Source: Cristatella mucedo
Taxonomy: Eukaryota; Bryozoa; Phylactolaemata; Cristatellidae
Assembly: GCA_009760855.2 (NCBI GenBank)
Contig: WPIO01000119.1
Span: 612,001 to 676,000 of the forward strand
Reading direction: 5' to 3'
Length of the DNA stretch: 64,000 bases
Position numbers and translations under genes: made by a program
Shown: positions 35,071-46,070 of the stretch, in pieces
Numbering within the stretch: position 1 is the first letter of the stretch
Layout: each line of letters begins with the position of its first letter
The notes under the pieces: model-generated
Told to the model about the DNA's origin: nothing
Seen by the model: the letters and a program-made list of their open reading frames with translations, nothing else
The model's database searches: none

Positions 35071-36129
35071 ATGATATCGGTCAAAACGCCGAGAGAGATA
35101 ATTTACTCACTGGCATGTCTAGCTGCAGTGAGCACCATTATAGTTGAAATGAAACATTGAAATGATCTAGCTTAAGCAGATAGAACGTTTGGAACTTTGG
35201 AATTTTTAAAATAAGGCCTTGCAAAACCAGTAGCCTGCTCACGCTCGGCTGTGGCCGAAGCTTTTGCTAGGCTTACCTGAGTAAAAAGTTTAGTTAAGTG
35301 ATAAAAACTGAAGCTAAATTTAAGTTCACCATCCTTTTTGAATGAACCACAATGAAGATCCTGCCTTAGAGAAAGTTGAACTAAATGGCATTCTCGTGAG
35401 CAGTCGCGGGCTGCAGAGACACTAGACGTGGCCGCTCACCGACGTGCTGCAGAGACTGCAATGAGGAGGCATTCGCGCCAGCAACAACGGACCAGTAAGA
35501 CTACGGTAGACTCAGAAGAACGACTAATTATTGCAGCAAAAGCTGAAAAAAACGATTAATGTCACCATAAATAGCGGGCCTACGAGATTGAGAAAGAAGC
35601 AGGCTATCGATTAAATCAAGTAATCAAACCAATCAAAAGTAATTAGTGGGAAGCACAAGCGACAAGGGGTTGGAGAGACTGATGAAGAAGCAGAAGCTGC
35701 ATAGTATTTCCCTCGATTTTCCACTGTTATTAGCTAGTCCACGGCAGCAGTACTAATATTATATTCGTTTCACCACCTCAGAAAACCCAAGTGACTCGAT
35801 TGCACGTACGACTGAGTTGACTACTTGTAAGACTGGCAGCTAGTCAAGCGCTACTGAAGCTGCTAATGACGCTAGAGAGCCTCGACCTCCATTACCTCTA
35901 TATGAAACTCATTCAGTTACTATCTCTATATGAAACTCATGCAGTTAATATCAGCTCCATCATCAGCCGAGTCATCATCGGCTAGTAAACTAAGCGGGTG
36001 TTACCGAATACAATCGTTAACTCATCAGCTTAAGCAGGCTATTTTTTCTAGCCCGCTTGTGGTCGCTACCGGTAATGTACTTGTATTGCTTAATTTTGTA
36101 GCTGTCTCAATGACTCAAAATAAATCAAC
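35071..36129 (+). other. Anonymous DNA with a possible RAAET-repeat coding scrap at 35380-35559
   Basis: A plus-strand frame open from 35380 to a TAA at 35557-35559 encodes SRAAETLDVAAHRRAAETAM and then RTSKTTVDSEERLIIAA. The recurring R-A/T-x-E/K-T spacing resembles the short basic repeats (R-x-x-E-T-P-E type) found in some invertebrate repeat and helitron-associated proteins. There is no ATG and only two or three repeat-like steps, so this is a weak suggestion. The rest of the interval is unrecognised. Confidence 0.3.
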
Positions 36130-36580
36130 TCCTCTGGAGACCGTGTGTTTGGTTTGAATGCTCCTAACTCCTGGAACTCACTTCTGTCTGCGATCACGAC
36201 TTCAAATGTCTTGATTGTAGTCGGAAAGATACGAAAATGCACAAGTTAATGAAGTGCTGATGCCATGTATAGCTGACACCATAAATGCGTCAATAACCTC
36301 AGGTCATATTCCACCACCTTTTAAAAAGGCTGTAGTCAGACCTTTACTCAAGAAAGCAACACTTAACCAAGAAAACATGAGCTAATTCCGCTAACAATCG
36401 TTTTCTTTTACCTCGTACAACCTGTACATGCCAAATCTTATTGCGTTATTTTTGTTGACGTTGAGCATACTACCACTAACCATTCGACCATGCTTTTTTC
36501 TAGCATATTTTAAGTAAGTAGAGTGAGATTAAGCCCTCTGAGGGTACTTCACAAACACATTAATTTAAGTAATATTTTAT
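36130..36580 (+). mobile_element. Scrambled LINE-A remnant
   Basis: Three LINE-A parts appear out of order. The C-terminal FGDRVFGLNAPNSWNSL-like block is at 36135-36200. An RT N-terminal block (INASITSGHIPPPFKKAVVR, then PLLKKATLNQENMS) is at 36285-36385, with a stop at the end. The 3' UTR with a weakened stem-loop and tail is at 36450-36570. In an intact copy the RT block would lie about 1.2 kb upstream of the C-terminal block. Confidence 0.75.
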
Positions 36581-37129
36581 TCAGGAGAGCTTAGCCATTG
36601 CAGCTAACCTATCAGCTTCCAAAAGTACTTGCTTAGTCAGTGTGAACGTTCCTTAATGTGGATATGTCTGCTGCATTCTAATATTGGATATCATTATGTG
36701 TTGATCCGCTTGTATTTTCGAGGACATAACTTTGATTGCGAAAGATAGGAACACAGTTGAACCATTACCACAAATCATGGAGACTTATATTTATGCGTCT
36801 GTTTGTATTAGCATTGGTGGAGTGGTAGTATAAGTATTTTACTGTTTTCTAGTGGACCCAACCACGCACAGGTCTTATACAGCAACTATTGCAGTTGATT
36901 TCTTTATAGTCTAAGATTAAGTTTTCTCATTGCTTGAAAACGGGCAGCAACAGTAGATTGTTGAACGTTGTCTTAAAACAAGAAAGCTTAATTTACTTCC
37001 TAAGGTGTTGTGAGTGCACTAGAAAACGAATGTTTTTAAAGGTGTAATCGTAACCGCTGCATTACGCAATGCATTTTTATGGCACTATGTGGCTGATTGT
37101 AAAATATTTCGATAGCAGCCATGGTAACT
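36581..37129. other. Anonymous AT-rich DNA
   Basis: Nothing recognised. Confidence 0.5.
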
Positions 37130-37660
37130 AAGTCAATTATGACCGAGCAAGATGAGAGGTGAGATGAGAGGCGATCAAGAAAACCTTGGTGATCAATAGA
37201 ATCAAAAGCCGCCAAAAGATCGAGCAAAACAAGCAGAGATATTCTACCTGCGTCTGCATTTTTAAGTAGGTCAATGTACACCTGAAGCAATGCTGACTCT
37301 TTTGAATGATTAGCTCTAAAGCCAGACTGGAACTTACTAGCAGGGTTCAGAGTTTCAATATTTGAGTTCAGCGGGTCCTTCACGGCTCGTTCCAGTGTTT
37401 TTGATAGGAATGGTAGAAGAGAGGCTGGATGGTAGTTGCTCAAGTACTCTCGGTCCAGTGTCACTTTCTAGAGGAGTGGCCTGATTACAGTTTTTGAAAG
37501 GTGCTGGTACAAGACCTGAGGCTAATGACATATCAATGATGTTAGTTTTGCATGGCGGCAGCAGGTCAATGCAAGGGAGGAGCAGGACAGTTGGAGGAGG
37601 GTCTAGATGACTGGTTCTCTTCTTTGATTTGAATGAATGACAATGGTATTTCTTGGACAT
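37130..37660 (-). mobile_element. LINE-A RT N-terminal half
   Basis: The minus strand begins with the pre-RT linker (SKKRTSHLDPPPTVLLLPC, near 37620) and passes IDMSLASGLVPAPFKN. After a frameshift it continues NYHPASLLPFLSKTLERAV, then ASKFQSGFRANHSKESALL, then a DLLAAFDSIDH block where the consensus Ser before AAFD is replaced. It stops before GVPQ. The 3' half is absent and replaced by unrelated AT-rich DNA. Confidence 0.88.
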
Positions 37661-38589
37661 AGGCAGTTCTTAGATGCACAAAAACAGAGTATACAGCCCC
37701 AATAAATCTGAATGGATCCTAATGAAATGAAATGCATTTTGGCCAAAACCTATGAGGTCGATTGCTATATTTTCCTAACATTTTACAGTAGCAATAGGGG
37801 ATAGTTATGCATATGCACTTAACATGAAATGAAATGTTGTATGCGATGGGAATTGAGGGTTTGCTCAGGAGATTTCCGGTTGACTTGTGATGAATTAAAG
37901 TACTGGCCCTGATAGTAGCTGTCAGTCGCTGCACATTACCCACAAATTAAAGTAAAACTGCTAACTAATTCATATTTTTAGTCACCATGCAAATTTAAAG
38001 ATTTTTATATAGTGAGTAGTGAAACTTCGCCCAGCCACTTTTGGGTTGGTTTTTCGGGATTAAAGAAGAATGTGGCACAGGCCCAGGCCCCAAACAGTCA
38101 CTTGTAAGCCGAGGTTCAATGACGAACATCAAAAAGGGCTTTTCAGGTTGCACTCTCAAAATAATACACAGCAGAGAAAATATAAACTGGAGCTTTGAGC
38201 AGCCACTTTCCGTGAATTTGAGATGAGTCGAAATAGATTGCTTTACTTACTCATTCCTTAGCCATGTCGAATGACATGCATAGGGTTAGATTGACAAGTA
38301 CAACGTATTAAAATATTTTTGGTGTACTTTGTTTAAAGTGCTGTATAATGTGCATTACAATGTAGCACATTGAGTAGTATTTTAGATTGGATTGCGATAT
38401 TGACTATGGGCTCTGACATTGAATGCAATGCCGTCTCCGAAAACGGGTAATTAAACCTTTATTTGTTCTGTCAAAAGCGTCTCGGTGAGCTTGTGCAAAT
38501 TCCGAGTTGGGTAGGAGTAAGCTAAACCATTGGTTTAAGCAGTGAGACCGGTTGATTTTTCAGAGTTCGTCGGCCTTAGTTATGGCAGT
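37661..38589. other. Anonymous AT-rich DNA
   Basis: Nothing recognised. Confidence 0.5.
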
Positions 38590-38755
38590 ATTACCTTAAG
38601 CGGGCCGTGATAACCTAGGAGGTAAGGTGCTCGCTCAATTATGACCGAGGTCGTGGGTTTAAAATCTGCAGTTGGGCGATCTTTTATAGCCAACTAAAAG
38701 TGGAGATGAGAGCCAATAATGCTCTTCTGCAGCTAAAGGAAAGAGAGTTTTAAAT
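38590..38755 (+). mobile_element. SINE-2, plus strand, diverged
   Basis: The only plus-strand SINE-2 copy seen. GGGCCGTGATAACCTAGGAG, GTAAGGTGCTCGCTC, the GACCGAGGTCGTGGG box, a degraded B box (GGGTTTAAAATCT), GGGCGATCTTTTATAGCCA and a GCTCTTCTGC body word. Confidence 0.65.
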
Positions 38756-41700
38756 GAGCTAAGATATTACTTTGCATACCGTAAGGCGAGAGGACTGGTG
38801 GCTGGCATTGATTGACAGTCAATTTGACAGATGGCATCATTTCGGTAAGACATTACTGGGCACTGATGCAGAAGCCTTCGTGAATGGGAGGCAGTACAGG
38901 ACTAGTAAAATGAATAGATAGGACAAATAAATAATGAAGGCAGTATCTGATGGCCGCGTTGGCTGCAAGTTAGTGGTAGAGTCTTGGGAGAGAGTGGTTG
39001 ATGCAGCTCAAACTCAAGCGGCTATGTTGTTTGCTCTTCTCACAGCAAGAACTAAATAATGAGTCGAATCAATAAAAAAAATATGAGTCTTCAGATTTAA
39101 GCCCAAGAGCTTCTTAGAGATAGCAGCGAGAGCATCATCGGAGATAGCAGCCTGTGAGGAGATAGCAGCAAGGGTAGCCGGAGCTTTGTTGAACGGGTCA
39201 TCCAGCCAGGGAGCCGCTCGGACGGCTGGTAGTGCTCGTCAGAAATGGGAACCTTCGCCTTACAGTAAGTCACTCGGAAATGCCAACATGTTCAGGAACG
39301 GCAGTGATATCGAAAGGAAAGTTGGCACAAAAAAGTCAAAAAAACTCAGCCAGCGAAGATTATGATGGGTTATACGCCTAAGCTTCTTTAAGTTAACCTT
39401 TGTTGCCGTTTGAAAACGGTGGTTATAGCCGCTAAGGTTCATCTGCCAATATACAAATAAATAAACGTTAAATCAGTAATATTTTGTTAGGCTTAACCCA
39501 GCCAATTTCTAGCCGATTAATGAGGTATTGCAGCAACGGCCAGCAATTGCTGTCTAAAACCGTGCAAAAAGCCGTCAGTTACAAAGCAAAATATTTGGAA
39601 AATAGGCGGTTAAATACATTTTAAATAAAGTGGGCGGTAATAAGGAAGGAAAATTGACACTCATCGAGGCAAGTTTCTCATCAATTAATTAAGATTGACT
39701 GAGATTGCCAAGTTGTCCCCAGCCATTGCTGTCAGCCTCTGTGACCACAGCTGCAGAAATTCCTAACAATGATTTCTAGAACCCGAAAGGTCAGGTATGC
39801 ATTACATTTCTGCTCGAAGGGCAGCCTGATTCCATGAGTACGCAACTTTTAGAAAGTTGAGTTGAAGGTCACTCGGTACCATTCCAAGGGCTTCTATGTC
39901 TCCTGAGGTGACGCATTGCTAACAAATGCTGTGAGTGAGTTTAGCCAGCCGGTTGCCGTTCAGTCAGCTCTCCTTCTGATGAATGTATCTGTCTATCTGT
40001 TATTTCATCAACCGCCTCCTAATAAAGTGAGCATTCATCTGCTTAAAAAGCTTTTCTTACCTAAATTTTTCACAATGGTTGTATGTACGGCAGGCCAAAA
40101 TTAAGAATATCTAGACGCGAAGTCTGCCACAGATGCTGTAAGAGAACGCTAGAAATTAAAAAAGCTGCATCGCCTCAATCGCTCTTGTTTTGTTGCTGAC
40201 GGTCCAAATAGCAGTGCCACTACGAGCCCACGGCAGACAGCTATAATTGTAACCTTTTCCGTCTCTGCTAATAGCTGAGCTTCGCAGAAATATCAAAGTG
40301 TGCCACCTATAATTCAACATTGGACTCCTAGAAGTTTGCATCCTCCGCAGTTAACAGGCTAAGCTAAACTTTGGCCCATAATTACGGGCATAAATATGTC
40401 TGCAGGAGTCTGAATATCCTAATGAAGAGCCAATCATAGTCGGAAACATAGTAGATGCGTATTGTCTGTTTTATCATATTGGTTCTTACTAATGCCGGTA
40501 GCATCCCGAAGCTTGCAAAGCATGAATACCCTGAGTTGTCACCAAGTCTTACTATAGCAACGGATATGGAGTAAGAGAAGAATGCATTAAGATAGATACT
40601 AAACACCAAAGTGCGATTAATCGCTGTTTTTCTGCATGTGAAACTTCTATCTCAAACTTCGAAGCATTATTTGTTGCAATAAATTCCAAGAGTAAGCTAA
40701 CGATGCGCCAACTAACGATACGAAAGTCCGTCGAACCCGATCATTTCACTTGTTTGTGCAATGTATACCCTAAGCAAACTTTCCGTATGGACATTACCCA
40801 AGTATCATTTATATTGGGGGTGAGAGAGAGTGAACTATTGACAGAGAGGATTCATCACAATTTTCTGAAGATAATAGTTAAATAAATAGGAAACTGTATG
40901 GCAACCTTAGTTGTCACCCTCCCACGTCACGCCTCAGTCTGAGAAGATATACCGACAAAGAATGGATCATTGTTTTGCAAAAAAACAAGCGAGTATGAAA
41001 ATTATTCACATTTCTGCCTATAAGCACTTAGGCAAATTCACTTCTGAGTAACACTTATGTTGCCATAATTAGCATGTTCTGTATGCAATAGTTTAATTTG
41101 AGAAAGAATGCAGCCGTTCACATGGGAGCAGTAAATGCAGTTAGAGAGCTGATTAATCAGATCTGGTGGAAGGCATTGAGAAAATACAGTATTTATAACA
41201 TTTTGCACAATGTGCAACAACGTTAAAGTCAAGATTTCTCTTCGTATTTCATAGATAAGGAGAAGGTTATATATTGCATGAATTAGGAATTAAGCAATGT
41301 GCCGATGGCTGCCATTTTTCAAAATGGCACTGGGCGGCAATTTTGATTAACGCCTGCTGTTTGTATCCTCCCAATAAGAGAAGCCCTAAATTATCTTTAT
41401 GCCTCGGCGGAAAGCCCTGAACTCGAGAACTATTTTCTTATATATGGCAATCAAAAGCCACTGAGATCCAGAAGAGCTATCAGAGCAACTCCAACTAACT
41501 CAATTAGCTTTCCTGAGAAGAAGAGTGCTGATAAGGTGCAGTGATTTCCTCTAAAATCTAAAGCTAACCCATTCTCTTTTACCTGAAGCTCAAACGTAGA
41601 ATCATATGCATTAGATAGAAACAAAAAATTCTTAGCTCAGCGACAGTTGTTCGATTACTCCTGGTCTAGTGGCTACTTAATAAGTGGCACGAAAACACAG

Positions 41701-42144
41701 CCGCTTTGAAAATAATTGCGATAGAACATACAGCAACGGAAAGTGTATTATATTATGTATACCAACAAGCTGTACTTCTAGGTATCTCAACAGGAGAGCA
41801 CTAGGTACAGAGTCCATAGAACTTGCAGCTTTCTTCGACAGAGAGAGGTTGATTTCAAGGTAAGGAGAGAAGGTAAAAGCTTGAAGAAGCACCTATTTGC
41901 CGAGAAGAAAACTAAGGTAGAAGACCGAAGGGAGGATTTCACCCTTAAAAAAGCATTCATATATTATGTAATATTGCTGCCAAAGAAGCTAGAGAAACAA
42001 TCAGCTAAATCATCAGACAGATCGAAATCGTGATGACCTTGGTGTAGTTAAAAGCGAATAGGATGGTTTGAGTCAGCATTTTTTGCACTTTGCATTAGTT
42101 ATTGCACTATGTTTGAAATTAGGTAGACCTTGCTTTGAATGTGA
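38756..42144. other. Mostly anonymous AT-rich DNA, one decayed coding-like segment
   Basis: A minus-strand frame without ATG at 39014-39238 looks coding and is described as a finding. Elsewhere frames are 60-75 codons with no domain. No SINE, LINE or tandem array was recognised. Confidence 0.45.
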
Positions 42145-43410
42145 CATATCTAATAATAATAATAATAATGCACTTGATAACGCGACCTCAGAGAACTTAA
42201 TCTCTCTCTAGGCGCTTTACATTTTATGCAAAGGGAAATGCAATTGAATGGTAAGTCGAATCATGCTTGAAAAACAAACAAAATGAATAATATGGTTTTG
42301 AGTGACATGCGCAGGGTCAGCATGCAAATGTAGTTAGTGGGAGTATGCACAGTGTCAGCACGCATAAGCATATCAAGGAAGAATCACAGGGACCCACTAA
42401 ATGCTGTCCTAAATAGGTAAGCTCCTTTTAAATGTGGTCAGGTCAGGGGATGTTCTGACGCAGGTCGGGAGGGAGCTCCAGGCTTTGGGAGCATTAGAAC
42501 TAAGTTAACGGTCTCCAAAGGATTTAAGGTTTGTACGAGGTATTTGTAGACTGTTGGATACCAAAAAGTGGGTGGTACGATGCTTGGCCTGATGGGGGAG
42601 TATAGCTGTGAGATAAGCTATATACATAGAATGAAGAGACCTAAAAGTGAGCGACAAAACCTTGAAGTCAATCCGTTGCTTGACAGGTAGCCAGTGCAGG
42701 TCGGTGAGAAGTGGAGTAATGTGGCAACAGCGACGCTCACGACGGACAAGCCTAGCTGCAGAGTTTTGCACCAGCTGCAATCGCCTGATCGCACATGCTG
42801 GTAGGCCAGTAAGCAGTGAGTGGCAGAAGTCGAGACGGGATGTCACGAATGCATGGACCAACTTGGACGTGGTATCCGAATCTAAACAAGCCCTAATTTT
42901 AGCAATGTTATGAAGCTGAAAATAGGCAGATTTGACTGTGGAGCTGATGTGGTCGTCTAACGAGAGGTCGCTTTGGAATACCACACCTAGATTTCGAGCT
43001 GATTCAACTGGAGATACGCTGGCAGAGCCAAATTTGAAAGTCAGCCTTTCCAATCTCTGAATCTCACTGGGTTTGCCCATAACTAGTAAGTTAGACTGGA
43101 TAAAAAGAAAGGCTAGTACATTACCTGGAATGGCGGCTGTAGTTTTAATAGGCAGGCCAGTGCAAAAGAATGCAGATACGTAAAAGTCGGGTAAAAAACC
43201 GTAAGTTCCGTAGGTTTCTTGAAGGAAAGTCAGTGCAGGTCGGTAAGACGTGGCACAATGCGACAATTTTGACTGTAGTTACATGCAAGCCTAAATATCA
43301 ATAGGAGAAAACTGGTCCATACTCTTAGCAAATATCTGGCAGTAGCATTCCACCAGGTAGAATATATTACATAGTGGCTACAGTAGGCGTGGCTATGAAT
43401 GTATTTTCTA
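42145..43410 (-). mobile_element. LINE-A with a long C-terminal frame
   Basis: The hairpin and an (ATT)n tail are at 42145-42230. A 253-codon minus-strand frame (43266 down to 42505) covers GSASVSPVESARNLGVVF, LSLDDHISSTVKSAYFQLHN, then RLDFCHSLLTGLPACAIRR, LHWLPVKQRIDFKVLSLTFR and the PRTNLKSFGDR end, where a stop cuts the C-terminus. Upstream of about 43130 it adjoins a second, more diverged LINE-A-like scrap (43203-43410) that again contains the LTDLH word, so two copies may be fused here. The RT core is absent. Confidence 0.92.
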
Positions 43411-43590
43411 GATAAAAATACTAGCGAATTCAGCAGCCTCTTTTGAATAGCAACAGTAGAGGCTTTATGGCTATCGCCAGGCTTGCAGCTTGCAGCAATA
43501 AAGAATCGCCCACCACAGGAGTCGAACCATGACCTCGGACCGAAATCGTAGAAAGCAACCACCTTACCACCAGTCTGCCATCACAGCTTC
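43411..43590 (-). mobile_element. SINE-2
   Basis: Minus strand: GAAGCTGTGATGGCAGACTG, GGTAAGGTGGTTGCTTTC, a B-box-like GGTTCGACTCC, GGGCGATTCTTTATTGC, and a GAATTCGCTAGTATTTTTA end. It lies at the upstream end of a LINE-A piece. Confidence 0.85.
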
Positions 43591-44150
43591 AGTATCAAGG
43601 TGTGAGGTTTGTGATTCAGTGGAAACTCTAATCCGTAAGATGATTCTCTCAGATAGATCAAGATGGGCATATTTTCTGGTGTAAAGAAAATGGTTGGATT
43701 TATTAGTGCACAGTTACAGAATAATATCAACTGCAATTGTGACCTTTGAAGGGACTTGGACAATAAACACAAGCCAAGCTCGAAAATTATTCATCCACAA
43801 AGAGAAATTCGCTACATTGAGAATTAGTTGACTGATGAAATGAATGTTTAAACAGCCCTGTTATTTAAGGAAATCATCAAATTTTGGAAAAATCAGAAAC
43901 GAAGCAGATATTGGTGTGCTTGGGTATGAGACGATGGGCGACTACCACCCTGTCCAGGTGACCGAAGCCTAACAGCTCCAAAATAACGCACAAATTAGAT
44001 ACATGAAAGAGTTGGTGCTCTAGACGACAGTGCTACAGAAATTCTGTTGCAAGTCTGGCGTACCTTTGACGTATAAAACTACTTAAACGTCTAAACACTC
44101 CATCTTCAAAACTCGGATAATTAAATAAAATCGCAATTATATTGATACTA
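43591..44150. other. Anonymous AT-rich DNA
   Basis: Nothing recognised. Confidence 0.5.
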
Positions 44151-45110
44151 ATATCAATACACAATGTTAGCGCATTAAGAGAATATTATCTCTTTCTAGG
44201 AAATTTAATGGAGCTGTAAATGAAGCCCAATCAATTATTAGAAGTTAGCATGAAGTTTTTGACCAGAATAATATAGTTAGAGATAACATGACCATTGTCA
44301 AAGCACCGATATGCTTAGTCGGTTTCATGCTCGGTATCAGCTCGCATAAGCAAACAAAAGAAAAATGATTAGGACCAACCAAATACTGAGTGAACTAGGA
44401 ATGTAATGACGTCAGTCGGGAGTGAGTTCCAGGCTTTGAGAGCAAAGAAACTAAAGGCATAGTCTTAGGTATTAAGGTTATTTCGAAGCCGAACTAAATG
44501 ATTTTGAATATTAGACTGACTGACAATAAGAAGACTGGAGATAACTCACCTAGCCTGGATTTAAAGTATCTTTGATAGGTACCAATGTCAGTAACTAAAC
44601 CATAAAGTCTATGGGCTGCTTGATTTGAATGCAGTGCAAATCCAAAAATAATGGTATGATATAGTAACTGCGAAGCTCGCCAAGGACGTTGCTGTAACCT
44701 AGTTTGTCAACAATCGTAAGATCCTAATAGCATAGACCTGTAGACCAGCAAACGGCTACATAAAGTATTATGTCAAAAAGCATGGATTAATTTGAAAAGG
44801 TAGCTGCTTCTAGGACTTCCTGAAAATTTTCAATGTTACCTAGTGACGTCACCTGCTGAAAACAGGCAGACTTTACAGTGGAGCTGATTTTGTCGTTTAA
44901 TGGAAGGCCACTTTGGAAGAGGACACATTCAGACATGGAATTGTAGATTTGCTGATTTAACCAATTTTAAACTCTACCCTTACCAAATTTAAATTGACAT
45001 TTAATGTATCCAAAAATTAGCAGCTAGTTTTATTATTATTAGACTTGAGAAAATTGTCTGCCATCCAAATGCTGACTTCGTCAGTACTTGCAGCAATGAA
45101 ATTGACAGAA
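44151..45110 (-). mobile_element. LINE-A, old diverged copy
   Basis: The same order of segments can be followed on the minus strand: linker with AASTDEVSIWMA near 45060-45100, LNDKIS near 44900, the C-terminal region with ELTPD near 44420, the 3' UTR, a decayed stem-loop and an AT-rich tail at 44151-44200. No long frame survives. Confidence 0.75.
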
Positions 45111-45129
45111 TTCCACTAGAAGGAGGACT

Positions 45130-45225
45130 AAAAATTCGATCATGCTCCCTTTGCAGAAATTGTAAAGCGCTTATAAAGAGGTTTGGTTATCTGAGGGCGC
45201 TTTATCAAATGTACTATTATTATTG
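45130..45225 (+). mobile_element. LINE-A 3' tail only
   Basis: TTCGATCATGCTCCCTTTGC, then TGTAAAGCGC, GGTTTGGTTATCTGAGGGCG and CTTTATCAAATG, then ATTATTATT. It sits head-on to the preceding minus-strand copy. Confidence 0.85.
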
Positions 45226-45278
45226 CGGTTGGAATTAATCTAAATATAGATGCAATAGGATAAAATCGACGTTCCCTA

Positions 45279-45280
<2 letters not shown>

Positions 45281-45349
<69 letters not shown>

Positions 45350-45358
45350 GCGCACACA
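45281..45358 (+). repeat. (CA)n microsatellite, about 75 bp
   Basis: A nearly pure CA run with CGCG interruptions at both ends. The minus-strand VCVC frame across it is an artefact. Confidence 0.97.
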
Positions 45359-45965
45359 AAGAGCGAACAATAAGGAGTGATAGATTAAGAAAGTCAGGAT
45401 GTGCTCAGCAAGGTCAATCGGGCAGATATCCTTAGTGATAACGATTGTCACGATATGGCCTCAAACATTAGTGGTACGATTAATTCGCTTATTTAGCTCG
45501 ATGGGCAACTACCTGAAGTATTTAGGTTAAGTACTACTGACAATTTTTGTGATTATTTCTAATTGAGACTTAACTACTTTTGTTTTGGATTTGTTTTGGT
45601 AAGCATTTTGGTAAGTATCGATCGTAAATATTCACCGTAAAGTATTATAGAGTCTAAGAAAATGTGACTGCATCCCTTTTATAGTTGGTCGAGCTGCTGA
45701 TCTGCAATGGTAGCCATCGTTCCCATCTCGTGTACGTTAGAGGAGCTGCAAAGAAAGAATGGCACTACTGGCCTTCAGCATGCCCACGCCGAACTAAAAA
45801 CAAAAGTGCTGCACATCTCCCATACATTGGCATTAGGCAGCTATTACGGATTAGCTAATTCTCCAAAGCTCTAAGTTGTGGTTAGTGGCAGTTTTACTAT
45901 AGCTCAGTAATGCAGAAAGTCTGCCCAACTGACTCTCCAGATTGCACCACTGTCGCTAGTCTAGA
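45359..45965. other. Anonymous DNA
   Basis: Nothing recognised. Confidence 0.5.
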
Positions 45966-46070
45966 TCTGTACGCAGTAATAATATTAATAAAAATAATAA
46001 CCATACATTTGTACAGCCCATTCAGACGACTGAATCTCTTTCTGAGAAATTTACGGATGCTGTATTGAAA
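45966..46070 (-). mobile_element. LINE-A subfamily 3' end (tail type C)
   Basis: The minus strand shows ATACAGCATCCGTAAATTTC, a weakened hairpin with AGAGATTCAG, then GGGCTGTACAAATG and an ATT-rich end. Same variant as at 10600 and 50330. Confidence 0.65.

Noticed and set aside
42647-42913. 88-codon plus-strand frame with RRSRRTSLAAEFCTSCNRL
   Set aside because: It is the antisense shadow of the LINE-A C-terminal domain; the same shadow appears at every LINE-A copy (15686, 20931, 25871, 48592).
45140-45451. 103-codon minus-strand frame with a VCVC run
   Set aside because: The middle is the (CA)n microsatellite and the end is a LINE-A tail, so it is not a gene.
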